Below are positions 1-7,587 of a DNA stretch of 14,150 nucleotides, one piece after another; the first letter of the stretch is position 1, and every line of letters begins with the position of its first letter. Location of the stretch: assembly GCA_003978675.1 (NCBI GenBank), contig QNYP01000089.1:1-14150 (forward strand), in the 5' to 3' direction. The translations under genes and the position numbers were made by a program. Origin of the DNA: Hydrogenothermus sp. GTDB taxonomy: Bacteria > Aquificota > Aquificia > Aquificales > Hydrogenothermaceae. Below the pieces are notes generated by a model. It ran no database searches. It was not told where the DNA came from and saw only the letters and a list, made by a program, of their open reading frames with translations.

Positions 1-1265
1 ATAAATTGACAGGTGTTGTATTTATAAATATTTCTGATTTTGGAATTATCCCTATAGAAGCTAAGAAGGGTTTATTTCCTATAGCTGTAATTAGAAAAAA
101 TATGTCTAAAACAAATCTTGCAGCATTTATTATGCGAATAATGAGTAAAAACTACTTTGACTATATGGAGTTTCCATTTTCGCAAAAAGATATCTTAAAA
201 ATTCTTGAGAAAGTTAACGCTAAAGAAGAGAGTGAAAGAGCGATAATATACTTCAAAAATTCAGGAGCAAAAGAAGGACTTCTATGCCAGTATTTATGTT
301 CTATTATAGGGTCTTCATCCAAACTTAGAGAAATATGCAAACTTGCAGGAGAAGTAGCTCCAACTGATTTGCCGGTTTTAATAACAGGGGAAACTGGAAC
401 AGGAAAAGAACTACTTGCAAGAGGTATATGGAGACTAAGTAAAAGAAGTAATAAACCTTTTGTAGCTATAAATTGTGCATCTATTCCAGAAAACCTTTTA
501 GAATCTGAACTATTTGGATATGAAAAAGGAGCATTTACAGGGGCAGAAAAAACAAAAATAGGTAAATTTGAACTTGCAGATGGTGGAACAATTTTCCTTG
601 ATGAGATAGGAGAACTTCCTTTACCTGCTCAATCAAAAATTCTCAGAGTTCTTCAGGAAGGAACATTTTATCGTGTAGGTGGAAATAAAGAGATAAAGGT
701 AGATGTACGGGTTATAGCAGCAACAAACAGAAATCTTGAGGAGATGATAGCAAAAGGTAAATTTAGAGAAGATTTATACTATAGATTAAATCTTATACAC
801 TTACATTTGCCTCCTTTAAGAGAAAGGAAAGAAGATATTCCTTACATTGTTGAATGTATAGTAAATAAATACAATGAAAAATTAAATAAAAGCATAATAG
901 GAGCATCTAAAGATTATATAGAACTTTTAAAAAATCAAACATGGGAAGGAAATATTAGAGAACTTGAAAATACGGTAGTAAGATCAATGATTATTTGTAG
1001 AGATAATATACTCAGTATTACAGATTTAGTATTTCTAAATCAAAATAAAAAAGTTGTAAAAGAAGATAGCTTTGAAGAAATACTGAAAAAACAAATTAGG
1101 TTATGTATAGAAAATGGGAATATAAATGAAATACAAGAAAAAATAGAGAAAATAATAATAGAAACAGCTCTTGATTATACAAAATATAATCAGGTTAAAA
1201 CTGCAAAATTACTTGGTATAAATAGGGCGACATTAAGAAAAAAAATACAAAAGTACGGTTTATAG
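1..1265 (+). CDS. Sigma-54-dependent response regulator (NtrC family), 5'-partial, decayed receiver domain
   Basis: Bacterial enhancer-binding protein that would use ATP hydrolysis to open sigma-54 promoters. The frame is open to the window edge, so the TTG at 6 is probably not the start; residues are counted from it. Residues 1-70 look like the C-terminal half of a receiver domain. Where a conserved Lys-Pro-Phe is expected there is Glu-Phe-Pro-Phe (55-58), so the switch lysine seems lost; an Asn (residue 8) may sit at the phospho-acceptor Asp position, which is less certain. The AAA+ domain is complete: Walker A GETGTGKE (128-135), GAFTGA sigma-54 contact loop (175-180), Walker B with FLDE (197-200), sensor I ATN, FREDLYYRL, and sensor II GNIREL (315-320). 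A Fis-type helix-turn-helix (about 395-419) ends the protein. The family call is secure. The target genes and any partner kinase are not visible. The receiver probably no longer takes phosphate (inference). Confidence 0.9.
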   Translation, partial: KLTGVVFINISDFGIIPIEAKKGLFPIAVIRKNMSKTNLAAFIMRIMSKNYFDYMEFPFSQKDILKILEKVNAKEESERAIIYFKNSGAKEGLLCQYLCSIIGSSSKLREICKLAGEVAPTDLPVLITGETGTGKELLARGIWRLSKRSNKPFVAINCASIPENLLESELFGYEKGAFTGAEKTKIGKFELADGGTIFLDEIGELPLPAQSKILRVLQEGTFYRVGGNKEIKVDVRVIAATNRNLEEMIAKGKFREDLYYRLNLIHLHLPPLRERKEDIPYIVECIVNKYNEKLNKSIIGASKDYIELLKNQTWEGNIRELENTVVRSMIICRDNILSITDLVFLNQNKKVVKEDSFEEILKKQIRLCIENGNINEIQEKIEKIIIETALDYTKYNQVKTAKLLGINRATLRKKIQKYGL

Positions 1266-1330
1266 AAAACAAAAACTCATAATAAATCAATCAAACATAA
1301 GAATTATTTTATATCCTTGTTTTAATAATT

Positions 1331-1336
1331 TATAAT
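1331..1336 (+). promoter_or_regulatory. Candidate -10 element of the ileS promoter
   Basis: A perfect TATAAT lies 46 bases before the ileS start, in the 117-base gap after the sigma-54 activator. The matching -35 region (about 1308-1313, TTTATA) is poor, so this rests mainly on the -10 box and position. The gap also holds an imperfect AT-rich inverted repeat (1276-1287 with 1328-1339), too weak to call a terminator. No T-box leader is seen. Confidence 0.35.
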
Positions 1337-1365
1337 GAGTTATAAGAAATTTTATTGTTAACTTT

Positions 1366-1373
1366 AAGGAGGT
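1366..1373 (+). promoter_or_regulatory. Ribosome binding site deciding the TTG start of ileS
   Basis: AAGGAGGT is a near-perfect Shine-Dalgarno sequence, 9 bases before the TTG at 1383. It fixes that TTG as the start of ileS; no ATG or GTG lies at a better distance. Confidence 0.8.
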
Positions 1374-1382
1374 AAAAAACTC

Positions 1383-4220
1383 TTGGAATGGAAAGATACT
1401 CTTAACTTACCTAAAACGGAATTTCCTATGAAAGGAAACCTCCCTAACAAAGAGCCGGAAATAATATCTTTTTGGGATAAGATAAATCTTTATGCAAAAC
1501 TAAGAGAAGAAAGAAAAGAAGCACCTAAATACATTCTTCATGATGGTCCTCCATATGCAAATGGACACATTCATGTAGGACACGCATTAAACAAAACAAT
1601 TAAAGATATATTAGTAAAATATCAATCTATGCTTGGTAAAGATGCTCCTTTTGTTCCTGGATGGGACTGTCATGGGCTTCCTATAGAAAGGAATGTGGAA
1701 AAAGAGTTAAAAAAGCAGAAGAAAAACAAAGAAGATATTCCAAAAGCGGAATTTAGAAGATTATGTAGAGAATACGCATCAAAATTTGTTGAAATTCAAA
1801 AAGAAGAATTTAAAAGACTTGGAATAATTGGAAACTGGGAAAATCCATATCTAACAATGAAGCCTTCATATCAGGCACAGGAAATAAGAGAGCTTGGAAG
1901 AGTATTTAAAAAAGGGGCTGCGTATAGAGGAAAAAAACCTGTTTACTGGTGTATTTACGATAAAACAGCAGAAGCGGAAGCAGAAGTAGAATATGAAGAA
2001 AAAAAAGATCCTTCTGTTTATGTTGCTTTTGAGCTTGTAGAATCTCCTTTTGACATAGAAAATAAAGTTTTTGCAGTAATCTGGACTACAACCCCATGGA
2101 CACTACCAGCAAACCTTGGAATCATGGTTAACCCAGAGTTTGATTATCTATTCTATAAAACAGGAAAAGGCACATTTATAGTTGCAAAACAACTTTTAGA
2201 AAACTTTAAAGAAAAAACAGGTATAGAAGGAGAGGTTATAAAAGAAGTAAAAGGAAGGCAGTTAGAGTTCTTAGAATATAAACATCCTTTTATAGATAGA
2301 GTTTCTAAAATCTATCTATCAGAATTTGTAGAGCTTTCAACAGGAACAGGCCTCGTTCATATGGCTCCAGGGCATGGTCAGGAAGACTATGTAATAGGAC
2401 AAAGATATGGCGTTGAGCCTTTTGCCCCTGTTGATGATGAAGGAAGATTTACAAAACAAGCTCCACAGTGGCTACAAGGACTAAGAGTTTTTGATGCAAA
2501 TGATAAAATCATAGAAAAATTAGAAGAAGTTGGGGCTCTTCTTCACAAAGAAGTAATAAAACACTCATACCCTCACTGTTGGAGATGTAAAAACCCTGTA
2601 ATATTTAGGGCTACACCTCAATGGTTTATATCTATGGATAAACCATTAGAAAGTGGAGAAACCTTAAGAGGAAAAGCTATAGAAGAAATAGAAAGAATAA
2701 AATGGATACCAGAATGGGGACAAAACAGAATTAAATCTATGGTGGAAAATAGACCAGATTGGTGTATATCAAGACAAAGGGTCTGGGGAGTTCCAATAGC
2801 AGTATTTTACTGTGAAGAATGTGATTGGATAGCAGATGATGAAGAGATTTTTGAGCATATAGCAAATTTAGTTGAAAATTATGAATATGGTGCAGATATA
2901 TGGTTTGAGAAGTCTGTAGAAGAACTACTTCCAGAAGGATACAAATGTAAAAAATGTGGTAGTACAAAATTTAAAAAAGAAGAAGATATTCTAGATGTAT
3001 GGTTTGATTCTGGAGTTTCCCATAGTGCAGTATTAAAAAATGGAGAATGGCCAGAACTCAAATGGCCTGCAGATATGTATTTAGAAGGTTCAGACCAGCA
3101 TAGGGGATGGTTTCAGTCATCACTACTTGAAGGAATAGCTTCTTATGGTAGAGCTCCGTATGATAGTGTTTTAACTCACGGATTTACGATAGATGAAAAA
3201 GGCAGAAAAATGTCTAAATCTCTTGGTAATGTAATTCCTCCTGAAAAAGTAATTAGACAATATGGAGCAGATATTTTAAGGCTTTGGGTTGTTACTGAAG
3301 ATTACACAGTAGATATAAAGATGGGATTTAATATATTAAAAAGAGTTGCAGATGACTATAGGAAAATCAGAAATACATTTAGATATTTCTTAGGAAATCT
3401 TTATGATTTTGACCCTGAAAAAGATAAAGTTAATTATAAAGACCTTTTAGAAATTGATAAATGGATACTTTCAAGACTGCAAGATATAATAGCTCGTTCT
3501 TTAAAAGCTTATGATGAATACACTTTTTACAAAATATATCACACAGTTAAAAACTTCTTTATCGTAGACCTTTCTGCAATTTATTTAGATATATTAAAAG
3601 ATAGATTGTATGTATACGCTCCGAACTCAATAGAAAGAAGATCAGCTCAGACTGTTTTATGGGAATTATTAAATGCATTTGTCAGACTACTTGCTCCAAT
3701 ACTATCATTTACTATGGAAGAAGTATGGCAACATATTAGAAAAATAGATAAAAATTCTAAAGAGAGTATACACTTGGAACTGATGCCAAAACCAAATGAA
3801 GAACTTATTGATAAAGAGTTAGAAGAAACATATAAGAAACTATTAGAAATTAGAAACGATGTATTAAGAGCCTTAGAAGAAGCCAGAAAACAAGATTTAA
3901 TAAGGCATCCTTATGAAGCAAAAGTTATTCTAAGCTTACCTGAAGAATATAAACAACTTGTAGAAAAAAGAATAGATTGGATTAAATTTTTCTTTACTGT
4001 ATCTCAAGTTGAATTAGGTGATAATTTAGAAAATTTACCTGTTGTTTTAGAAGGTGAAAAAGTAGAAGGTGCTAAAATTGGTGTAAAACATGCAGAAGGA
4101 GAAAAATGCCCTAGATGCTGGATATATGATTTGTCGGTAGGTAAAGATAATCAACCAATATGTGATAGATGTAAAGAACAAGTAGAGGAAATTGGACTTG
4201 ATATAAGTCAAATTACATAA
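1383..4220 (+). CDS. ileS: Isoleucyl-tRNA synthetase (class I, bacterial type)
   Basis: Charges tRNA-Ile with isoleucine in the cytoplasm and edits misactivated valine. At 945 residues it matches the bacterial form (E. coli 938). Visible in order: the HIGH-type signature HVGH (64-67) after PPYANGH; the CP1 editing domain with TTTPWTLPANLG and the GTGLVHMAPGHGQEDY segment; the KMSKS loop (609-613); the anticodon-binding helical region; and a C-terminal zinc finger with Cys909, Cys912, Cys927 and Cys930. The zinc finger marks the typical bacterial type 1 enzyme rather than the mupirocin-resistant type 2. The start is TTG, supported by the strong binding site upstream. An HU-type gene follows 15 bases after the stop and is likely co-transcribed. 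No frameshift or missing motif is seen. Confidence 0.98.
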   Translation: MEWKDTLNLPKTEFPMKGNLPNKEPEIISFWDKINLYAKLREERKEAPKYILHDGPPYANGHIHVGHALNKTIKDILVKYQSMLGKDAPFVPGWDCHGLPIERNVEKELKKQKKNKEDIPKAEFRRLCREYASKFVEIQKEEFKRLGIIGNWENPYLTMKPSYQAQEIRELGRVFKKGAAYRGKKPVYWCIYDKTAEAEAEVEYEEKKDPSVYVAFELVESPFDIENKVFAVIWTTTPWTLPANLGIMVNPEFDYLFYKTGKGTFIVAKQLLENFKEKTGIEGEVIKEVKGRQLEFLEYKHPFIDRVSKIYLSEFVELSTGTGLVHMAPGHGQEDYVIGQRYGVEPFAPVDDEGRFTKQAPQWLQGLRVFDANDKIIEKLEEVGALLHKEVIKHSYPHCWRCKNPVIFRATPQWFISMDKPLESGETLRGKAIEEIERIKWIPEWGQNRIKSMVENRPDWCISRQRVWGVPIAVFYCEECDWIADDEEIFEHIANLVENYEYGADIWFEKSVEELLPEGYKCKKCGSTKFKKEEDILDVWFDSGVSHSAVLKNGEWPELKWPADMYLEGSDQHRGWFQSSLLEGIASYGRAPYDSVLTHGFTIDEKGRKMSKSLGNVIPPEKVIRQYGADILRLWVVTEDYTVDIKMGFNILKRVADDYRKIRNTFRYFLGNLYDFDPEKDKVNYKDLLEIDKWILSRLQDIIARSLKAYDEYTFYKIYHTVKNFFIVDLSAIYLDILKDRLYVYAPNSIERRSAQTVLWELLNAFVRLLAPILSFTMEEVWQHIRKIDKNSKESIHLELMPKPNEELIDKELEETYKKLLEIRNDVLRALEEARKQDLIRHPYEAKVILSLPEEYKQLVEKRIDWIKFFFTVSQVELGDNLENLPVVLEGEKVEGAKIGVKHAEGEKCPRCWIYDLSVGKDNQPICDRCKEQVEEIGLDISQIT

Positions 4221-4235
4221 AGGAGGGGTTTTAAA

Positions 4236-4517
4236 ATGAAAAAATCTGACATTTTGAGATTATTAAAGTTAAAGTACCCTAAAATACAAACTACAGAATT
4301 AAAAACAATATTAAATGGAACATTTGAAGCAATGATTGAAGCACTACAAACAAAAGGAAGGGTTGAAATTAGAGGATTAGGAACTTTTAAGGTTAAGTAT
4401 AAGAAACCAAAAGTTGCTAGAAATCCAAAAACAGGGAAAAAAATATATGTAGATGGTAGAAAAACTGTTCAATATAAAATGAGTAAAGTTTTAAAAAGGA
4501 AACTGTTTAACGCTTAA
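4236..4517 (+). CDS. HU/IHF-family nucleoid DNA-binding protein
   Basis: Small basic protein (93 residues) that bends DNA as a dimer and helps compact the nucleoid. The family signature is clear: an N-terminal two-helix region (about 3-40), then the beta-arm segment VEIRGLGTF (43-51) and the invariant RNPKTG (62-67) at the arm tip, whose proline intercalates into DNA. The N-terminus (MKKSDILRLL) and the arm resemble the IHF beta or generic HU type, but I cannot separate these subfamilies by eye, so no symbol is given. The ATG is preceded at 9 bases by AAGGAGG (4220-4226), which overlaps the ileS stop. The 15-base gap implies one transcript with ileS, ending at the hairpin just after this gene. 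Confidence 0.95.
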   Translation: MKKSDILRLLKLKYPKIQTTELKTILNGTFEAMIEALQTKGRVEIRGLGTFKVKYKKPKVARNPKTGKKIYVDGRKTVQYKMSKVLKRKLFNA

Positions 4518-4519
4518 AA

Positions 4520-4536
4520 GGGAGGCTTTTCCTCCC
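4520..4536. terminator. Bidirectional intrinsic terminator between the convergent HU and Roadblock genes
   Basis: Hairpin with GGGAGG (4520-4525), a 5-base loop and CCTCCC (4531-4536). It begins 2 bases after the HU stop and 15 bases beyond the Roadblock stop. Read on the - strand, the stem is followed directly by TTTT, so it is the better terminator for the Roadblock gene. On the + strand no T-run follows, so it would act more weakly for ileS-HU. Confidence 0.7.
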
Positions 4537-4551
4537 TATACTATACATATA

Positions 4552-4923
4552 CTATACAACAGCTTCAGTTGTGGCTTCTTTTAAAATTTTTTGGACAATT
4601 CTCTGGCTTTCCATCAAAAGTAAACCAAGTTTAACATTTGATTTTGTCAAAACTGCAAGGACAGCAATATCAGATATTCCTTTAAATAAAACATAACCGT
4701 CTTTTCCTTTTACATATACCTCCTGTAAATCTCCCTTATTTAACTCATGGGATACTCTTTCTGCTAAAGATAAAATAGCTGCTGCCATTGCTGCAGCTCT
4801 ATCTTCGTCGTATGTGTCAGAAAATGTAGAAGATATAGCCAAACCATCTGGACTTACAAGGACTGCTCCTTCCGCTCCTGTGTTTGTTATAAGCTCTCTT
4901 AAAATTTGGTTGTATTTATCCAT
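4552..4923 (-). CDS. Roadblock/LC7 domain protein (MglB-like)
   Basis: A 123-residue single-domain protein of the Roadblock/LC7 fold. Visible features: an N-terminal helix (MDKYNQILRELI), the GAEGAVLVSPDGLAI beta-hairpin, an Ala-rich central helix with RAAAMAAAILSLAERV, the strand pairs EVYVKGKDGYVLF and IAVLAVLTK, and a C-terminal helix. In bacteria such proteins often act with small Ras-like GTPases (MglA type) in polarity or motility, as activators or scaffolds. No GTPase gene lies in this window, so the partner and role are unknown. It stands alone: convergent with the HU gene, divergent from hisIE. The start is ATG with GAGGAAG (4926-4932, - strand) upstream; there is no signal peptide or membrane segment. 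Confidence 0.85.
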   Translation of the reverse strand: MDKYNQILRELITNTGAEGAVLVSPDGLAISSTFSDTYDEDRAAAMAAAILSLAERVSHELNKGDLQEVYVKGKDGYVLFKGISDIAVLAVLTKSNVKLGLLLMESQRIVQKILKEATTEAVV

Positions 4924-5024
4924 TGTCTTCCTCTTAAATAATTGTTTTTTTATTAATTATATAACAAGATTAAGATATTAAAATTGATATAATAATAATA
5001 TAATCAATATATTGGAGTATCCAA
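4924..5024. promoter_or_regulatory. AT-rich divergent promoter region between the Roadblock gene and hisIE
   Basis: This 101-base gap separates two divergent genes and must hold both promoters if neither is read from elsewhere. On the + strand, TATAAT occurs at 4988-4993 and again at 4999-5004, suitable for hisIE. On the - strand, TATAAT lies at 4956-4961, suitable for the Roadblock gene. None has a good -35 box, and AT-rich DNA produces such matches by chance. Confidence 0.4.
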
Positions 5025-5025
5025 T
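5011..5025 (+). promoter_or_regulatory. Small hairpin over the hisIE ribosome binding site
   Basis: ATTGGA (5011-5016) and TCCAAT (5020-5025) can pair around a 3-base loop. The stem contains most of the GGAG (5014-5017) that serves as the Shine-Dalgarno site, and its far arm reaches the first base of the TTG start at 5025. It could dampen initiation, but a 6-bp stem would be marginal at high temperature and may be chance. Confidence 0.3.
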
Positions 5026-5648
5026 TGATAGACTTATCTAAAATAAAATTCGATGAAAATGGCCTTGTTCCTGTAATAAGTCAAAGTTTTTATTCTGGAA
5101 AGGTTTTAATGCAAGCGTATGCTAATGAAGAAGCTATAAAAAAAACAATAGAAACAGGGTATGCAACTTATTTTTCTCGCTCAAGAAATTCAATATGGGT
5201 AAAAGGAGAAACTTCTGGTAATAAGCAAAAAGTTGTCAAAGTTAAAATAGACTGTGATGGAGATAGCATCCTTTACTTAGTAAAAGATTACAATGTAGCT
5301 TGCCACACAGGAAAGGAAAGTTGTTTTTACAAAGATTTGGATTTTAAAGAAACAAAAAAACCAGATGCTTATGAAATCTTTCATTCTTTATACAATAAAA
5401 TTTTAGAAAGGAAAGAAAGTAAACCTGAAGGTTCTTATGTATCAAAGCTTTTTGAAAAAGGGTCCGATAAAATAATTCAAAAAGTTGGTGAGGAAGCAAT
5501 AGAAACAGTTATAGCTTTGAAGAACAAAGATAAAGACGAAATTATTTATGAAACTGCAGATTTACTTTTTCATTTAATAGTTGCACTTGTTGATTCTGGA
5601 GTTAAATTGGAAGATATACAGGATGAATTATTAAAAAGATACAAGTAA
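5025..5648 (+). CDS. hisIE: Bifunctional phosphoribosyl-AMP cyclohydrolase / phosphoribosyl-ATP pyrophosphatase
   Basis: Carries out the second and third steps of histidine synthesis: HisE removes pyrophosphate from PR-ATP, and HisI opens the ring of PR-AMP. HisI (about 1-105) shows the acidic metal cluster DCDGD (76-80) and the zinc cysteines Cys77, Cys93 and Cys100 within CDGD and ACHTGKESC. HisE (about 115-207) shows the MazG-like helices with KVGEEAIE (153-160) and ETADLLFHL (176-184). The 207-residue fusion is the usual length. The start is TTG with GGAG 7 bases upstream, partly inside a small hairpin. It is divergent from the Roadblock gene and is followed 36 bases later by the peroxiredoxin. 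hisG lies about 6 kb away on the other strand, so the his genes are scattered here, as is common in Aquificota. Confidence 0.96.
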   Translation: MIDLSKIKFDENGLVPVISQSFYSGKVLMQAYANEEAIKKTIETGYATYFSRSRNSIWVKGETSGNKQKVVKVKIDCDGDSILYLVKDYNVACHTGKESCFYKDLDFKETKKPDAYEIFHSLYNKILERKESKPEGSYVSKLFEKGSDKIIQKVGEEAIETVIALKNKDKDEIIYETADLLFHLIVALVDSGVKLEDIQDELLKRYK

Positions 5649-5684
5649 AATAGTTTTATAAATTACCTAAGAAAGGAGAAAACT

Positions 5685-6176
5685 ATGCTAATAGAAGAAG
5701 GACAAAAGGCACCGGATTTTTGTCTACCAGCGTTAACTCCAGAAGGAGAAGAAAAAGAAGTATGTTTAAAAGATTTACTATCTGAAGGCAAATATTTGAT
5801 TTTATATTTTTATCCAAAAGATAATACCCCTGGTTGCACAACCGAAGCTTGCGACTTTAGAGACAATATGAACATTCTAACAAATAAAGCAGTTGTTGTC
5901 GGAGTAAGCCCTGACAGCATAGAAAGCCATAAAAAGTTTAAAGAAAAATATAATCTAAATTTTTACTTACTATCAGATAAGGATAAAAAAGTTTTACAAA
6001 GCTACGATGCTTATGGTGAAAAGAAAATGTATGGAAAAACAACAGTGGGAGTTATTCGTTCTACATATATAATTGCTCCTGATGGAACTATTGTTAAAAA
6101 ATGGAGAAATGTAAAAGCAAAAGGACATGTTGAAAAAGTTGTCCAGGAATTAGAAAAGCTTTTAGAAAATACTTAA
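5685..6176 (+). CDS. bcp: Thiol peroxidase of the Bcp/PrxQ peroxiredoxin family
   Basis: Reduces hydrogen peroxide and organic hydroperoxides in the cytoplasm using thioredoxin-like donors. The active-site motif PKDNTPGCTTEAC is complete: peroxidatic Cys51 and resolving Cys56 sit five residues apart, the pattern of PrxQ enzymes that form an intramolecular disulfide. The AhpC/TSA fold follows, with VVVGVSPDS and a C-terminal TYIIAPDG strand and helix. Its 163 residues are close to the family norm. There is no signal peptide. The ATG has AAGGAGA (5673-5679) upstream. The 36-base gap to hisIE without a terminator suggests one transcript; the hairpin at 6181 ends it. Confidence 0.95.
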   Translation: MLIEEGQKAPDFCLPALTPEGEEKEVCLKDLLSEGKYLILYFYPKDNTPGCTTEACDFRDNMNILTNKAVVVGVSPDSIESHKKFKEKYNLNFYLLSDKDKKVLQSYDAYGEKKMYGKTTVGVIRSTYIIAPDGTIVKKWRNVKAKGHVEKVVQELEKLLENT

Positions 6177-6180
6177 TTAT

Positions 6181-6206
6181 AAAAGGGGAAACATTTCCCC
6201 TTTTTT
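6181..6206. terminator. Strong bidirectional intrinsic terminator between bcp and the DEAD-box helicase gene
   Basis: A 10-bp stem (AAAAGGGGAA at 6181-6190 with its complement at 6195-6204) has a 4-base loop, and a run of six T (6201-6206) ends it. The + strand reading ends bcp, whose stop is 5 bases away. The - strand reading also gives a stem ending in TTTT, directly after the helicase stop at 6208, so the convergent transcripts share it. Confidence 0.9.
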
Positions 6207-6207
6207 A

Positions 6208-7377
6208 TTAAACTCTCAAAAATCTTCTTTTATTATTAGTTTTTTGCCTTTTAAAAGGATTTGAAGAAAGATTTATTAGCTCTATAGGAGCTTTTGTTGT
6301 TTTTAAAATTCTCCTAAAAAAAACATCCTCATTTGGTATGAAAAATGAAATTGCAAGTCCCTCTTTCCCAGCTCTACCTGTTCTTCCTACTCTGTGAACA
6401 TAACTTTCTGTATCATTTGGTAAATCAAAGTTGTAAACAACTTTTACATTTTTTATATCAAGCCCTCTAGCTGCAACATCTGTTGCAACAAGAATTTCAA
6501 GTTTTCCCTCTCTGAAAGCTCTTAAAACTTTTTCTCTTTTAGCTTGGGAAAAATCTCCATGGATAGCATCCGCATTAAAACTACTATCTCTTAATTTTCT
6601 AGCAAGTTCATCTGCCATTTTCTTTGTTTTTGTAAAAACAATAGCTTTACCATCTAAGGTTTCACTTAAAATTTTGATGAAAGTATCAAGTTTTTTATTA
6701 CTATCAACTCTATAAGCTTTTTGTTTAATTCTTTCAACTGTTATCTTCTCTGGAAGAACCTTTAAGAAGCTATAATTTTCCTTTAAAAACTTCTCTGCAA
6801 GATTTAAAATTTCTTTAGGCATAGTAGCAGAAAATAGTAATGTTTGTTTACTTTTTGGAAGATTAGACATAATAAATTCGATATCTTCTATAAATCCCAT
6901 ATCAAGCATTCTATCTGCTTCATCTAAAACAAACATATCAACACTATCTAGTTTAAGGAAACCTCTCTCTATTAAGTCTTTTACTCTTCCTGGTGTTCCA
7001 ACAACAATAACATCATTACCTTTTTTAAGGAATTTAATTTGATGTTGTATAGATTTACCACCATAAACAGATAACACAAAAACCCTTTTGTTTCTTCCAA
7101 TATCTTTAAGTTCTTTAGCAACCTGAATAGCTAACTCTCTAGTTGGAACTAAAACAAGAGCTTGAATTTTTCTTGCTTTTGGATTTACTTTTTCAATAAG
7201 TGGTATACCAAAAGCTGCTGTTTTCCCTGTTCCTGTCTGTGCTTGGGCAATAATATCTTTACCTTCTAAAGCAACAGGGATTGCTTTCTCTTGAATTTCT
7301 GTGGGATTTGTATATCCCATTTTTGAAATTGAATTTAATACCTGCTTTGAAATAGGTAATTCTGAAAATGTTAACAT
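6208..7377 (-). CDS. DEAD-box ATP-dependent RNA helicase
   Basis: Unwinds RNA duplexes with ATP, probably in ribosome assembly or mRNA turnover. Both RecA-like domains are complete in 389 residues: F4 and Q29 of the Q-motif, motif I AQTGTGKT (46-53), PTREL (78-82), TPGR (128-131), DEAD (152-155), SAT (183-185), then ATDVAARGLD (298-307) and HRVGRTGR (328-335). A short basic tail (about 374-389, rich in Lys and Arg) may bind RNA. There is no long C-terminal domain of the DbpA or CsdA type, so it is close to a minimal RhlE/CshA-like helicase; I do not assign a symbol. The ATG has a strong AAAGGAGGA site (7383-7391, - strand). The leader between tRNA-Asn and this gene holds a long hairpin, described separately. 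Confidence 0.96.
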   Translation of the reverse strand: MLTFSELPISKQVLNSISKMGYTNPTEIQEKAIPVALEGKDIIAQAQTGTGKTAAFGIPLIEKVNPKARKIQALVLVPTRELAIQVAKELKDIGRNKRVFVLSVYGGKSIQHQIKFLKKGNDVIVVGTPGRVKDLIERGFLKLDSVDMFVLDEADRMLDMGFIEDIEFIMSNLPKSKQTLLFSATMPKEILNLAEKFLKENYSFLKVLPEKITVERIKQKAYRVDSNKKLDTFIKILSETLDGKAIVFTKTKKMADELARKLRDSSFNADAIHGDFSQAKREKVLRAFREGKLEILVATDVAARGLDIKNVKVVYNFDLPNDTESYVHRVGRTGRAGKEGLAISFFIPNEDVFFRRILKTTKAPIELINLSSNPFKRQKTNNKRRFLRV

Positions 7378-7400
7378 AAAAGTCCTCCTTTAATATGTAA

Positions 7401-7471
7401 AGAGAGGAAATATCAGAACAACTGAAAATTTTTGGAAGGTTTTTAGATTGAGGCTGATACTTCCTTTCTCT
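7401..7471 (-). promoter_or_regulatory. Long stem-loop in the leader of the DEAD-box helicase mRNA
   Basis: Bases 7401-7416 pair with 7454-7471 around a 37-base loop. Read as - strand RNA, the stem has 6 pairs, one G-U, 5 pairs, a 2-base bulge and 4 pairs. As + strand RNA the G-U would be a C-A mismatch, which favours a role in the helicase transcript. It lies 10 bases before the helicase ribosome binding site and about 19 bases after the tRNA-Asn CCA end. Possible roles are processing between tRNA and mRNA, stability, or feedback by the helicase on its own mRNA. The function is inference. Confidence 0.5.
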
Positions 7472-7490
7472 ATTATTTATTTAAAATAAA

Positions 7491-7566
7491 TGGCTCCCGA
7501 GGAGGGATTCGAACCCCCGACCCGGCGGTTAACAGCCGCCTGCTCTGCCAGCTGAGCTACTCGGGA
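7491..7566 (-). tRNA. tRNA-Asn (anticodon GUU)
   Basis: A complete 76-base cloverleaf on the - strand. The acceptor stem pairs TCCCGAG (5' end at 7566) with CTCGGGA, followed by discriminator G and an encoded CCA (7491-7493). The D-arm TAGCTCAG...GGCAGAGCA and the T-arm GTTCGAATC are standard. The anticodon stem GGCGG/CCGCC encloses the loop CTGTTAA, with anticodon GTT at 7531-7533, which reads AAC and AAU (Asn). It has its own consensus promoter and sits between the reductase gene and the helicase gene. No GC-rich terminator follows it, so read-through into the helicase gene is likely. Confidence 0.98.
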
Positions 7567-7587
7567 ACACCATCAAATTGGATTAAT

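Noticed and set aside
1276..1339. AT-rich inverted repeat after the sigma-54 activator as a terminator
   Set aside because: The arms are imperfect, the loop is about 40 bases, there is no GC stem or T-run, and it overlaps the likely ileS promoter.
2737..3061. Two - strand open frames inside ileS
   Set aside because: They are antisense shadows of conserved ileS codons with no binding site or recognisable motif.
4537..4560. Short tandem CTATACATA-like repeat next to the HU terminator
   Set aside because: Only two imperfect copies, overlapping the Roadblock stop codon; low-complexity AT-rich sequence explains it.
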